Source: Mucilaginibacter terrenus (GTDB taxonomy: Bacteria > Bacteroidota > Bacteroidia > Sphingobacteriales > Sphingobacteriaceae). From it: a DNA stretch of 64,000 nt. Location: the NCBI RefSeq assembly GCF_003432065.1, contig NZ_QWDE01000002.1, positions 310,001 through 374,000 of the forward strand, given 5' to 3'. The position numbers were made by a program, and so were the translations under genes. The notes beneath the pieces are model-generated. The model was not told where the DNA came from. It worked only from the letters and a program-made list of their open reading frames with translations, and searched no databases. Shown here piece after piece: positions 1-8,579 of the stretch (the stretch's first letter is position 1; the number at the start of each line of letters is the position of its first letter).

Positions 1-354
1 ATTATCCTTTGCGGGCACTATAAAGGAATAGACCAACGCATACGCGATATTTATGTAACCCGGGAGGTTTCTATCGGAGATTACGTTCTTTCAGGCGGCG
101 AACTGCCTGCAGCCGTTTTGGTTGACGCCGTAGTGCGGCTGATTCCCGGGGTATTATCTGACGAAACATCTGCGCTTTCGGATTCATTCCAGAACGATCT
201 TCTTGATGCTCCTGTTTATACCCGGCCTGCCGATTGGAATGGGCACAAAGTACCAGATATACTGCTAAGCGGCAACACACCTGAGATAGAAAAGTGGCGC
301 TTTGAACAAGCTATAGAAAGAACAAAAGTAAGGCGGCCGGATCTTCTGGAGTAG
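1..354 (+). CDS. trmD: tRNA (guanine-N1-)-methyltransferase TrmD, C-terminal part
   Basis: The reading frame is open from base 1, so the gene starts upstream of the window and about 117 C-terminal residues are visible. TrmD methylates G37 of tRNAs with S-adenosylmethionine and prevents +1 frameshifting. The visible part begins in the SPOUT knot: [10 protein letters not shown], then [14 protein letters not shown], which is the family's cofactor-binding signature. The C-terminal DNA-binding-like helical domain follows ([18 protein letters not shown], then the W-R-x-E helix and RRPDLL end). rplS follows 206 bp later, the usual trmD-rplS neighbourhood. The family assignment is firm; only the N-terminal part is missing. 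Confidence 0.97.
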   Translation: MILCGHYKGIDQRIRDIYVTREVSIGDYVLSGGELPAAVLVDAVVRLIPGVLSDETSALSDSFQNDLLDAPVYTRPADWNGHKVPDILLSGNTPEIEKWRFEQAIERTKVRRPDLLE

Positions 355-560
355 ATGGGTTTAATAATGAAAAAACCTGCTCAAGTAACGTCCAGGTGCA
401 TTGCCACGAAAACACTGTTGCTCACACTAATTAGCAAGCAGAATGTTAGGAAAGTGATAAATGTTTAAATTTTTTAAACTTGCTTTTTTATTTCAGAAAA
501 AATCCCTATTATTGCACTCCGATTTTTACGGGTTAAAAGTCGCTTTAAGAGCTAAAAATC

Positions 561-908
561 ATGGATTTAGTAAAATTTGTAGAAGAGCAATCAGTAGTAA
601 AAAATCAATTTCCCGCTTTTAAGGCAGGTGATACTGTTAGCGTACATTATAAAATTAGAGAAGGAAACAAAGAACGTGTTCAGGTTTACCAGGGCGTAGT
701 TTTGCAGCGCAACAGCGTTGGCAACAGCGAAACCTTTACTGTTCGCAAAGTGTCTAACGGCATTGGTGTAGAGCGTATATTCCCTTTTAACTCACCAAAT
801 ATTGATAAAATAGAGGTGAACAGCGTTGGTAAAGTTCGCCGCGCTAAATTGTACTACCTGCGTGCCCTTACCGGTAAAGCAGCCCGTATCAAATCTAAAA
901 GAGTTTAA
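561..908 (+). CDS. rplS: 50S ribosomal protein L19
   Basis: This 115-residue protein has the length normal for L19, which sits at the 30S-50S interface of the ribosome. Family features include [16 protein letters not shown] near residue 20, the VYQGVVLQR strand, and the C-terminal basic run [11 protein letters not shown] followed by [10 protein letters not shown]. The ATG at 561 gives the standard N-terminus. A strong hairpin terminator follows directly. The 206-bp gap after trmD suggests rplS may also have its own promoter, but I found no convincing full -33/-7 match there. Confidence 0.98.
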   Translation: MDLVKFVEEQSVVKNQFPAFKAGDTVSVHYKIREGNKERVQVYQGVVLQRNSVGNSETFTVRKVSNGIGVERIFPFNSPNIDKIEVNSVGKVRRAKLYYLRALTGKAARIKSKRV

Positions 909-929
909 TTTACATTTTTGTATATTGAG

Positions 930-960
930 GCCTCACTGCAACAGCAGTGGGGCTTTTTGT
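930..960 (+). terminator. Rho-independent terminator after rplS
   Basis: Ten-base stem 930-939 / 944-953 (GCCTCACTGC with GCAGTGGGGC, one G-T pair), loop AACA, followed by TTTTTGTTTT. It lies 21 bp past the rplS stop and ends that transcript. Confidence 0.9.
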
Positions 961-979
961 TTTATACGGTCTGTTGCTG

Positions 980-2209
980 ATGAAGAAGTTTTTTAGCGTA
1001 CTTAGTTTTCTGTTTATCAGTGCCTTCGTTTACGGGCAAAACCTCACAGGCAAATGGCTGGGCGAACTTCCTCAAAACAATAAAGAAATAAAATTTAAGC
1101 TCGAGCTAGACATCTTGCAAACAGGTAAGGAACTTACCGGATCGTCCACCTTTGTTACTGCAGATAATCATACCGTGGTATTTGCACTTAAAGGGAAAGT
1201 TGACGGTAGAAACATAACCCTGGATGAGTTTAAAGCTATAAGCTGCCAATGTGAAGATGGTAAGTATGACTTTTGCCTTAAGAAAATGCGTGGCACTTTC
1301 CATGTGGACTCGCTGAAAGCAACGTTCGTTATTGATGGCACCTGGACAAGTGATCTTTCTTATAATGGTAAAGAATACCTGAAAAGCGTTTGTGCGCCTG
1401 GCTTGTTTACTATCGTTCGGCCGGCTTTTATTCGACCACTGGATGGCTACTATCGTAAGAATAACATCGCCAATTCTACTAAGGTAACCGGGTATGCCGG
1501 TATAAGGGAGACCGATGCTGTATTTGCCAGGCGTATCTGGAGAGAGATAGACCTTCGTAAAAAAGTAAATCAATATATGGCTTCTCCAAAAAGGCGGTTA
1601 ATAGATGTATTGCTTTCGGCTATTGATGCCCGCGATATATTCGCCTACGATGCTGTTGACTCAAAAACCAACCCGGGAGGCGATGGCTTTATCACCAGGT
1701 TAACTGCAGAACAAGCCCGAAGTAAACTTTCCGACAGCAGCGTAGTTGATATTTTCGACAAGAAAACTGGAGATAAAGTAGGGTCTAAAGTGGTTGCCGG
1801 TGAATTCAACCCAGATGAAGTAGTTAAATTTAGGCTAAAGGAGGATTGGTTGTTTGATAAGCAACGTGGTGTTTTTGAGCCAAGAATTGTGGGCATCGCG
1901 CCGTTGATAAAAATCAAAACCGTTGTAGATGTAACAAATGCCGAATATCAGCCTGCATTTTGGATATACTTTCCAGAGGCACGCAGTGTGCTTGCTACTA
2001 AGGAAGCCATAAACCGTAATAACGATGCAACTGGGTTAAGCTATGATGATGTATTTATGAAGCGATTATTCAGCAGCTACATTGTAAAGCAAAGCAACGA
2101 TAAGGATGAACGCATACGCGATTATACTCAGGGCGTAGACAGGCTGTATGAGTCTGACCGTATAAAGAAAAACCTAATGAACTGGGAGCTTGGATTGTGG
2201 GCTTACTAG
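980..2209 (+). CDS. GldN-family gliding/T9SS protein with extra N-terminal domain
   Basis: A 409-residue exported protein. I place the start at the ATG at 980 because it begins a clean signal peptide (MKKFFSVLSFLFISAFVYGQ) and lies beyond the rplS terminator. Residues about 150-409 read as a full GldN domain: RPLDGYYRKNNI, then RRIWREIDLRKKVNQYM, RRLIDVLLSAIDA, KEDWLFDKQRG, IVGIAPL, WIYFPEAR, KRLFSSYIVKQSN and the closing ELGLWAY. GldN is a periplasmic component of the type IX secretion and gliding machine, normally about 300 residues long. Here residues 21-148 form an added beta-rich domain (LTGKWLGELPQ..., cysteines near 89, 91, 99 and 138) that resembles a lipocalin-like fold. No gldKLM genes are adjacent, so this is probably a solitary paralogue. 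The GldN call is strong; the role of the fusion is unknown. Confidence 0.85.
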   Translation: MKKFFSVLSFLFISAFVYGQNLTGKWLGELPQNNKEIKFKLELDILQTGKELTGSSTFVTADNHTVVFALKGKVDGRNITLDEFKAISCQCEDGKYDFCLKKMRGTFHVDSLKATFVIDGTWTSDLSYNGKEYLKSVCAPGLFTIVRPAFIRPLDGYYRKNNIANSTKVTGYAGIRETDAVFARRIWREIDLRKKVNQYMASPKRRLIDVLLSAIDARDIFAYDAVDSKTNPGGDGFITRLTAEQARSKLSDSSVVDIFDKKTGDKVGSKVVAGEFNPDEVVKFRLKEDWLFDKQRGVFEPRIVGIAPLIKIKTVVDVTNAEYQPAFWIYFPEARSVLATKEAINRNNDATGLSYDDVFMKRLFSSYIVKQSNDKDERIRDYTQGVDRLYESDRIKKNLMNWELGLWAY

Positions 2210-2228
2210 TCAAATGCTTACTCTAACT

Positions 2229-3092
2229 TCACTCTTTCTTTTTAGGCCTTGCAAATCTCTCTCTCGGTGGCCTTTTAGCCTGCGGTTCTTTGCGGGCTTT
2301 AGCGGGTGCTTCATGTTCTACAACCATCGTCGGCTCGCCGTGTTCGTTAGATAATTCAGCCTCAACTGGGTTAACAAAATCGGGAATCTCTACTACGTCG
2401 GGCACTTCGTCAATATCAATAAAGTTGCCTACAGTTGGCAATTCTGCAAGTACGGTGCGGCCACCTTTCACAACATCATTTATATTGACGTTCACTTTAG
2501 AGTTCAGCGGAAGAAAAATATCCACCCGCGAACCAAATTTAATAAAACCGAACTGGTGGCCTTGTAGTACCTCGTCGCCTTGCTTTACATACCAAACAAT
2601 GCGCCTGGCTAGCGCGCCTGCAATCTGACGGAATAGTACGGCTACGCCTTCGCTATTCTCGGTAACTATAGTGGTACGCTCGTTCTCGGTAGAAGATTTA
2701 GGATGCCATGCAACCAAATACTTTCCCGGATGATATTTGAAGTATTTAATAACGCCGCTGATTGGGTTGCGGTTGATGTGTACATTAATTGGCGACATGA
2801 ATACAGATATCTGTATACGTTTATCTTTAAAGAATTCAGTTTCTTCGGTTTCTTCAATAACTACTACTTTACCATCTGCAGGGCAAAGCACTTGTGTCTC
2901 TGCAGCATTTATAGCAAGTATAGGGCTGCGGAAGAATTGTAAGATGATGAAGAACAGCATTGCCGATAAGATATACACGATCCATTTAATGGTGTGCGCG
3001 TCCGGAAAGTAAAACTGAAGTAACGCGTTCACTATAAAAATGAAAAGCACGCATAAGGCTATTGAGGTGTACCCCTCTTTATGAATCGTCAT
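2229..3092 (-). CDS. psd: Phosphatidylserine decarboxylase proenzyme, short type
   Basis: Makes phosphatidylethanolamine from phosphatidylserine at the inner membrane. The 287-residue protein has two N-terminal membrane segments (about 9-29 and 35-53). The catalytic domain follows (CPADGKVVVIEE, SVFMSPINVHINRNP, YHPGKYLVAWHPKS). The self-cleavage site is FGSRVD with Gly187-Ser188, where Ser becomes the pyruvoyl group of the alpha chain. Residues about 220-287 form an acidic then Lys/Arg/Pro-rich tail (EAPAKARKEPQAKRPPRERF) that is longer than in the compact enzymes. It is the last gene of a minus-strand operon, 36 bp after cdsA, which supplies its precursor pathway. Confidence 0.95.
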   Translation of the reverse strand: MTIHKEGYTSIALCVLFIFIVNALLQFYFPDAHTIKWIVYILSAMLFFIILQFFRSPILAINAAETQVLCPADGKVVVIEETEETEFFKDKRIQISVFMSPINVHINRNPISGVIKYFKYHPGKYLVAWHPKSSTENERTTIVTENSEGVAVLFRQIAGALARRIVWYVKQGDEVLQGHQFGFIKFGSRVDIFLPLNSKVNVNINDVVKGGRTVLAELPTVGNFIDIDEVPDVVEIPDFVNPVEAELSNEHGEPTMVVEHEAPAKARKEPQAKRPPRERFARPKKKE

Positions 3093-3128
3093 TTAATATA
3101 TTGTCTTATGTGGTTATCTATTACAAAG

Positions 3129-3941
3129 TTAAGGTTTCACAACAAAGTATAGGTAAGTATATACAATTGGTGCAGCTATTAAGAGTCCGTCAAAACGGTC
3201 GAGCAATCCACCGTGACCGGGAAGTATACCGCCAGAATCTTTTATGTTGATACTTCTCTTAAACATTGACTCCACCAGGTCGCCTAAAGTGCCAAAGCAG
3301 CCGATAATTATTCCTACGGACATCCATTGCTTCCATTCCAACTCTGTAAAGTAGCGACTTAATACATAGCCCACCAAAGCAGCAACTACAACACCACCTA
3401 TAAAACCTTCCCATGTTTTTTTAGGTGAGTGTCGTTCAAAAAGCTTAGTACGGCCAAAAGCACGGCCCACCAGGTATGCGCCGGTATCGTTAGACCAAAG
3501 CATCAGCAGGAAGCCCAACGGAAAGTGAAAATTAAAGCTACCCTGTACGTATGCTAATGCATGAAAGAACGTAAACGGCAGGCATACTAATATCAACCCT
3601 ATTAACGTGTAGGCTATATTGTTAAACGGAGATACCGAAATCTTGAACAATTCGGCTATAAAAATCCCGCTAATGCTAAACGTGAGCAGTAAAGACAGTT
3701 TATAAGCCAATGGATTGTTGTTGTACGTAATAAATGCAAACACACCGTAAATAAATGCGGCATTAACAAATCCTGCCAGGCGGTTAGGTTCTATACCACT
3801 TTTAATGTTCAGTCCGTAAAACTCGTGCAGGCAGAGCAGAGTGAGTATAAGGTAAAAAGCCCCGAAGGTGTAATGGCCCAAAAGTACCGAGGCAAGCATT
3901 ACAATTATAAAAAAGAAGCCTGTGATGGCGCGTGTCTTCAT
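3129..3941 (-). CDS. cdsA: Phosphatidate cytidylyltransferase (CDP-diacylglycerol synthase)
   Basis: Converts phosphatidic acid and CTP to CDP-diacylglycerol, the branch point of phospholipid synthesis. The 270-residue protein is almost entirely membrane helices. The family signature lies near the C-terminus: SMFKRSINIKDSGGILPGHGG followed by LLDRFDGLL, with the metal-binding acidic residues. A conserved WSNDTGAYLVGRAFGRTK segment is also present. The start codon overlaps the end of the upstream DUF2007 gene by 4 bp, which implies translational coupling. Together with psd downstream it forms a phospholipid synthesis unit. Confidence 0.96.
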   Translation of the reverse strand: MKTRAITGFFFIIVMLASVLLGHYTFGAFYLILTLLCLHEFYGLNIKSGIEPNRLAGFVNAAFIYGVFAFITYNNNPLAYKLSLLLTFSISGIFIAELFKISVSPFNNIAYTLIGLILVCLPFTFFHALAYVQGSFNFHFPLGFLLMLWSNDTGAYLVGRAFGRTKLFERHSPKKTWEGFIGGVVVAALVGYVLSRYFTELEWKQWMSVGIIIGCFGTLGDLVESMFKRSINIKDSGGILPGHGGLLDRFDGLLIAAPIVYTYLYFVVKP

Positions 3942-4150
3942 GTATTAATTTGATTCAGTATCATCAGCTCAATGGCTTCGCTAAAGTCCTCCTTGTGAAT
4001 GTAAACCTCTATATCGCCAAAAGCCTGATGCGACGATGCCTGCCTGTTGAGCAAAACAGCGTCAATATGGTGCCCGGTAAGCATCTGCTTAACAATTTCT
4101 GACTGATAAAAGTTGGATGAGGTAAAAATCTTAACCCAATTCTTTTCCAT
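3938..4150 (-). CDS. DUF2007 family small protein
   Basis: A 70-residue cytosolic protein with the DUF2007 pattern: KIFTSSNFYQSEIVKQML, then the AVLLNRQ strand and the IEVYIHKEDFSEAIEL end. This is a ferredoxin-like fold with a proposed but unproven signalling or regulatory role (the family is named putative signal-transducing protein). It is coupled by a 4-bp overlap to cdsA downstream and abuts the CPBP protease gene upstream with no gap. Its job in lipid synthesis, if any, is unknown. Confidence 0.85.
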   Translation of the reverse strand: MEKNWVKIFTSSNFYQSEIVKQMLTGHHIDAVLLNRQASSHQAFGDIEVYIHKEDFSEAIELMILNQINT

Positions 4151-5074
4151 TTAGTTCAGTGCCGGCTTTTTGCCCTGGGCAACGTTCTTATAAACTAACA
4201 GCAAAAGTATAACAATTATCAGGCTAAATAAATAGCCCGGCGCATTAAAAGTGTGCGAGTCGTCGGGGTTTAGCTTAATTTTCTTGTGCTGAAATAAATA
4301 TGTTACAATAACAGCCGTTCCGTTATTAATAAAATGGGCCCAAACAGCAGGCCATATACTGCCGCTGTATGCCACAAAATAGCCAAATAAACCGCCTAGC
4401 AGCATGCGCGGTAAAAATCCGAAAAACTCCATGTGGAACGCGCTGAACAATGCTGCCGTTATCCATATAGCTGCATGAGTATTGCCGGTCCATCTCAGCA
4501 TAATAGTCTGCAGCACTCCTCTAAACATGAACTCCTCGGCAATAGCAGTAAGTAAGCCTACCAGAAATAGGTTCTTCAGCATATCACCTATACTATCCAT
4601 TCTCAGTATAGCTTTGGTAAGCTTTTGTGCCTGTTGCTCGCTGCTGCGCATCCAGTCTTCAATACCCTTTAAAAATTTAGGCAATACCATTTGTTGATTG
4701 ATGTTGCTAAGTGCCTCTACCAACGGTGCCGAAATCAGCATAACTACAAAAACTATTATCATTAACAACCAGGGAAACTGTACGGTAGGTTTAAGATAAG
4801 TTGTGGTGTCTTTAGCTGAAAACCGGGCAAATATCAAAGGGGCTATAAAAAGTGGAACCGTAGTGCTAATGATTTGCAGCAGGTATAAGGCTCGGGTTGA
4901 GTCCGGATCCGAGAAGTCCATTCGGCTTATCTGCATTACCGGCGCCATGCCGTAAATAGCTGCTACAATACCAAGCGCTATAAAGTTAAAAAGCAGTACA
5001 ATGCCTATTGACATCAGCGTAAATATCAAAAATTGAAGTGCCGGTGACTGTTGATTATCAGCGCTTTTTACCAT
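4151..5074 (-). CDS. CPBP family intramembrane glutamic/metalloprotease
   Basis: A 307-residue polytopic membrane protein of the CAAX-protease/bacteriocin-processing (Rce1-like) family. The three active-site motifs are visible: EEFMFR (Glu180, Glu181, Arg185), FSAFHMEF (His214) and WAHFINN (His247). The substrate is unknown; bacterial members are linked to protein maturation, bacteriocin immunity or regulation. It is the first gene of the operon leading through DUF2007 to cdsA and psd, and its start is only 37 bp from the divergent dihydrouridine synthase gene. Confidence 0.92.
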   Translation of the reverse strand: MVKSADNQQSPALQFLIFTLMSIGIVLLFNFIALGIVAAIYGMAPVMQISRMDFSDPDSTRALYLLQIISTTVPLFIAPLIFARFSAKDTTTYLKPTVQFPWLLMIIVFVVMLISAPLVEALSNINQQMVLPKFLKGIEDWMRSSEQQAQKLTKAILRMDSIGDMLKNLFLVGLLTAIAEEFMFRGVLQTIMLRWTGNTHAAIWITAALFSAFHMEFFGFLPRMLLGGLFGYFVAYSGSIWPAVWAHFINNGTAVIVTYLFQHKKIKLNPDDSHTFNAPGYLFSLIIVILLLLVYKNVAQGKKPALN

Positions 5075-5089
5075 TTAGCGTATTTTTCG

Positions 5090-5097
5090 TAATTTTG
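5090..5097 (+). promoter_or_regulatory. Candidate -7 element for the dihydrouridine synthase gene
   Basis: TAATTTTG is an exact match to the Bacteroidota TAnnTTTG element. A TTTT at 5066-5069 lies 20 bp upstream where TTTG is expected. The start codon at 5112 would leave a leader of only a few bases. The element is read from sequence alone. Confidence 0.5.
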
Positions 5098-5111
5098 CAC
5101 GAATATAATCT

Positions 5112-6104
5112 ATGTCGGTACAAATTGGAAATATTGATCTGGGCGAATTCCCGCTGCTGCTAGCACCTATGGAAGATGTGAGCGATCCGCCTTTCAGGTA
5201 TGTGTGTAAGCAAAACGGCGCGGATATGATGTACACCGAGTTCATCTCTTCGGAGGGATTGATACGTGACGCAGCTAAGAGTCGGCAAAAGCTGGATATA
5301 TTCGAATATGAACGCCCGATAGGTATCCAGATATTCGGCAGTGATATTGAGCACATGCGCGAGGCTACCGAGATCGCTACGCAGGCAAAGCCCGATTTGA
5401 TGGACATAAATTATGGCTGCCCTGTTAAACAGGTAGCATGTCGTGGCGCTGGCGCAAGCTTGTTGCAGGATGTTGATAAGATGGTAGCCATGACAAAAGC
5501 CGTTGTGGAGGCTACACATTTGCCGGTAACTGTGAAAACACGCCTGGGATGGGACGATAACACCAAGAATGTATATGAGGTAGCCGAACGCTTGCAGGAT
5601 GTTGGCATTAAAGCGCTTACTATACACGGGCGTACCCGATCGCAGATGTATAAAGGAGAGGCCGATTGGCGTTTGATACGTGATATCAAGAAGAACCCAA
5701 GGATACAGATCCCCATTTTTGGTAACGGTGATATTGATTCTCCTGAAAAGGCTGCGGCGTGGCGCATGGAGTACGAAGTAGATGGAATGATGATTGGTCG
5801 TGCAGCTATCGGATATCCATGGATCTTCAGGGAGATAAAACACTTCTTCAAAACCGGCGAGTACCTTGATAAGCCTACAATAGCTGAGCGTATAGACGTT
5901 TGCCGTACCCATCTTATTAAATCAATGGAGTGGAAGGGGCCAAGAACAGGTATTTTTGAGATGCGCCGCCATTATAGCAATTACTTTAAAGGCGTGCCTG
6001 ACTTTAAAGAGTTTAGGATGAAACTTGTTACGGCTGCAACCGTAGAAGAAATAGAGGAGATATTAGCCCAGGTAGATAAAAAATATGCCTTAGAGATGGC
6101 TTAA
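5112..6104 (+). CDS. tRNA-dihydrouridine synthase (DusB-like)
   Basis: Reduces specific uridines in the tRNA D-loop to dihydrouridine using FMN and NAD(P)H. The 330-residue protein is full length. Motifs are APMEDVSDPPFR (FMN site, residues 18-29), DINYGCPVKQVACRGAGASLL with the conserved Cys103, VTVKTRLGWDD, LTIHGRTRSQMYKGEADW, IFGNGDI and the GRAAIGYPWIFREI phosphate-binding segment. apaG follows 45 bp downstream on the same strand. The family is certain; the DusB subgroup rather than another Dus is likely from the R-G-A-G pattern. Confidence 0.95.
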   Translation: MSVQIGNIDLGEFPLLLAPMEDVSDPPFRYVCKQNGADMMYTEFISSEGLIRDAAKSRQKLDIFEYERPIGIQIFGSDIEHMREATEIATQAKPDLMDINYGCPVKQVACRGAGASLLQDVDKMVAMTKAVVEATHLPVTVKTRLGWDDNTKNVYEVAERLQDVGIKALTIHGRTRSQMYKGEADWRLIRDIKKNPRIQIPIFGNGDIDSPEKAAAWRMEYEVDGMMIGRAAIGYPWIFREIKHFFKTGEYLDKPTIAERIDVCRTHLIKSMEWKGPRTGIFEMRRHYSNYFKGVPDFKEFRMKLVTAATVEEIEEILAQVDKKYALEMA

Positions 6105-6149
6105 TATTTGTTTCCATCGTATATATTTGACACAAAGAGATTTATCACA

Positions 6150-6536
6150 ATGGCTACTACAATAACTGAAGGTGTTAAAGTTTCAGTTGAAACAATATAC
6201 CAACCCGAATATTCTAACCCTGCTAACGATCATTTTATGTTCGCTTATCGGGTTGTTATTGAAAATTTGGGTAATTACGCAGTCCGCCTCATTAGCAGGC
6301 ACTGGCATATTTTTGATTCTAACGGAGCCAAGCGTGAAGTAGAAGGGGAGGGCGTTGTAGGCCTGCAGCCAATAATTGAGCCTGGTAACTCCCACGAATA
6401 CGTATCAGGCTGTAATTTAAAAACAGATATGGGCAGCATGAAGGGAGAGTATCAAATGGAGCGTTTGCTGGATCATTCACTATTTAACGTACAAATACCC
6501 GAATTTTATCTGATAGCTCCTTACAGGTATAATTAA
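6150..6536 (+). CDS. apaG: ApaG domain protein
   Basis: A 128-residue immunoglobulin-like beta protein. The conserved core is FAYRVVIENLG, followed by VRLISRHWHIFDSNG, the VEGEGVVGLQPIIEPG loop, and GSMKGEYQM. ApaG was linked in enterobacteria to cobalt and magnesium phenotypes, but its biochemical role is unsettled. I chose the ATG at 6150 because the first in-frame ATG (6108) lies only 3 bp after the Dus stop and adds residues outside the conserved domain. A long-stem terminator follows. Confidence 0.93.
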   Translation: MATTITEGVKVSVETIYQPEYSNPANDHFMFAYRVVIENLGNYAVRLISRHWHIFDSNGAKREVEGEGVVGLQPIIEPGNSHEYVSGCNLKTDMGSMKGEYQMERLLDHSLFNVQIPEFYLIAPYRYN

Positions 6537-6553
6537 AAATAATATTAAAAAAT

Positions 6554-6592
6554 AAAAGGCTGCCTGAATAACCAGGCGGCCTTTTATTTTTT
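6554..6592. terminator. Bidirectional terminator between apaG and the zinc peptidase gene
   Basis: Thirteen-base stem 6554-6566 / 6573-6585 (AAAAGGCTGCCTG with CAGGCGGCCTTTT, one G-T pair), loop AATAAC, with a T-run after and A-run before. It can serve both convergent genes. Confidence 0.88.
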
Positions 6593-6602
6593 ACCACATG
6601 TG

Positions 6603-7331
6603 TTAATCCCTTCTATTACTCAGAAAGGATGCATAGTATACCAATGTTGCCAGCGAGCCCAGTGCCGCAACTACATACGTCATAGCGGCCCACCAAAGCG
6701 CATCCTTGGCTTGTGTGTGCTCATTACTGGTTTGCATTACCGAATAGTTGTTGTTTAACCAAGCCAATGCACGGTTACTGGCATCAAACTCTACTGGCAG
6801 GGTAATAAAGCTAAAAAGTGTTACTAACGCCAGCGCCGCTACTCCAATTGCGAGCACGTATGGGCTACCGGAAAAAATTAGCAGCATTACGCCTATCATG
6901 ATGGTCCATTGTGTAAGGGTTGATGCCACATTAACAACAGGAACCAACGTTGACCGCAAGCTGAGCCAACTGTAAGCTTTTGCATGTTGCACAGCATGCC
7001 CGCACTCATGAGCTGCAACAGCTGCAGCAGCCACGCTACGGCTGTGGTAAACATCCGGACTAAGATTAACAGTTTTGTCAGCAGGATTGTAGTGGTCGGT
7101 AAGCTGCCCTTCAACCGAAATAACACGAACATCGTAAATGCCGTTGTCTTTTAGCATACGCTCAGCAACGTCTTTTCCCGACAAGCCTGAAAGTAAAGGC
7201 ATTTCAGCATATTGCCTGAATTTGCTTTTAAAGCGCATTTGTACAAAAAAACTGATGAGCGCGATAACAATCATGAGCAGCCAGGCAGAGCCCGGTGCTA
7301 TAAAAGCCAGTATGAATGATAAGTTTAACAT
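6603..7331 (-). CDS. Membrane zinc metallopeptidase, YugP family
   Basis: A 242-residue protein with an N-terminal membrane helix, the zinc motif HECGH (in AAVAAHECGHAVQHA) and three or more further C-terminal membrane segments. This is the layout of the putative membrane-bound zinc peptidase family 2 (YugP). A conserved GLSGKDVAERMLKDNGI segment precedes the active site. The substrate is unknown. It stands alone between a bidirectional terminator and a divergent FAD oxidoreductase. Confidence 0.9.
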   Translation of the reverse strand: MLNLSFILAFIAPGSAWLLMIVIALISFFVQMRFKSKFRQYAEMPLLSGLSGKDVAERMLKDNGIYDVRVISVEGQLTDHYNPADKTVNLSPDVYHSRSVAAAAVAAHECGHAVQHAKAYSWLSLRSTLVPVVNVASTLTQWTIMIGVMLLIFSGSPYVLAIGVAALALVTLFSFITLPVEFDASNRALAWLNNNYSVMQTSNEHTQAKDALWWAAMTYVVAALGSLATLVYYASFLSNRRD

Positions 7332-7430
7332 TGCTCTATATTTATTAAGGGATGTATTTCAAAAAGTATTCCATCTTAAAGGAAGAAGCCACACTGCTGT
7401 TAGCTTTTGCGCTTTTACTTTTTACATTTG

Positions 7431-8579
7431 ATGAGTATGGATGGGGCAAACTTTTCTTATTGGGAGCGTACGGCTTTTACTGGCAATGCAGATGTTATTG
7501 TAATTGGCAGTGGGCTGGTTGGCTTAAGTGCGGCCTTGCATCTAAAGCAATGCGAACCTGAGCTGAAGGTGTTGGTGCTGGAAAGAGGTTTTTTGCCAAG
7601 CGGCGCTAGTACAAAAAATGCTGGTTTTGCGTGTTTTGGGACGGTTTCTGAACAATTAGAAGCTTTAAAGCATGCTCCGGAGGAAGAGGTAGCACGTTTA
7701 GCGGCTTATAAATGGAAGGGATTACATCGTTTAAGAAAAAATCTGGGTGATGCTAATATAGACTACCAGCAGCACGGAGGAAACGAGATTTTCTTCGCTG
7801 AACAAAAGAGCCATGCGGAAGAATGCATAGATAAAATTAGCTTGTTAAATAACTTGCTAAGGAATGCCATCGGTGCTACTGACATTTATTCAGTTGCAAA
7901 CAGCAAGATTTCCGATTTTGGCATAAAAGGCGTAAGCCACATGATCTACAACGCGTTTGAGGGGCAGCTGCATACCGGGAAAATGATGCGCACATTGCTT
8001 AACCGGGTTTATGCTGAGGATATTATGGTACTCAATAATTGTGAGATCAATACGATTGATGAGGACAGTAGCGGCATTTTACTGCAAACCTCAAATGGTT
8101 TATTCAAGTCAACCAAGGTCATAGTGGCTACAAACGCATTCGTCAACCAACTTTATCCGGAACTGGATGTAGTGCCCGGCCGGGGGCAGGTACTAGTTAC
8201 AAAGCCGGTACAAGGCTTAAAACTAAAAGGGACCTATCACTTCAACGAAGGATACTATTATTTTCGCAATATTGATGGGCGTGTGCTATTTGGCGGTGGC
8301 CGAAACCTCGACTTTAAAGATGAAGAGACACATCAGTTTGGCCATACGGATGTTGTGCGCCAAAGCTTGCTAACCTATTTGAAAGATAACATCCTCCCCG
8401 ATCAACCGTTTGAGGTGGAGCAATGGTGGAGTGGTATTATGGGGTTTGGTGGCGATATAAGCCCAATAGTAAAGCAAGTAAAGCCTAACGTTTTCTGCGC
8501 TGTCAGGTGCAATGGCATGGGAGTAGCCATGGGTAGCCTGGTTGGTGAAGAAGTTGCCGATCTGCTGCTCAAAAGCTGA
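7431..8579 (+). CDS. FAD-dependent oxidoreductase of the DAO family
   Basis: A 382-residue flavoprotein. The dinucleotide-binding motif is DVIVIGSGLVGLSAALHL, followed by LVLERGFLPSGAS and the NAGFACFG segment. A second FAD-contact region is VVPGRGQVLVTKP, and the C-terminal part has GFGGDISPIV and a CNGMGVAMG loop. The fold fits D-amino-acid or sarcosine oxidase-like enzymes that oxidise an amine, but the substrate cannot be told. I start at the ATG at 7431; an upstream in-frame TTG-type start at 7407 adds only eight unconserved residues. It ends directly against the convergent murF stop. Confidence 0.9.
   Translation: MSMDGANFSYWERTAFTGNADVIVIGSGLVGLSAALHLKQCEPELKVLVLERGFLPSGASTKNAGFACFGTVSEQLEALKHAPEEEVARLAAYKWKGLHRLRKNLGDANIDYQQHGGNEIFFAEQKSHAEECIDKISLLNNLLRNAIGATDIYSVANSKISDFGIKGVSHMIYNAFEGQLHTGKMMRTLLNRVYAEDIMVLNNCEINTIDEDSSGILLQTSNGLFKSTKVIVATNAFVNQLYPELDVVPGRGQVLVTKPVQGLKLKGTYHFNEGYYYFRNIDGRVLFGGGRNLDFKDEETHQFGHTDVVRQSLLTYLKDNILPDQPFEVEQWWSGIMGFGGDISPIVKQVKPNVFCAVRCNGMGVAMGSLVGEEVADLLLKS

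Noticed and set aside
1106..1573. A 155-residue minus-strand frame inside the GldN-like gene
   Set aside because: It has no recognisable domain and overlaps a protein with clear family conservation.
5160..5912. A 250-residue minus-strand open frame opposite the dihydrouridine synthase gene
   Set aside because: It lies entirely inside a strongly conserved gene on the other strand, has no family motif and shows the composition of a shadow frame.
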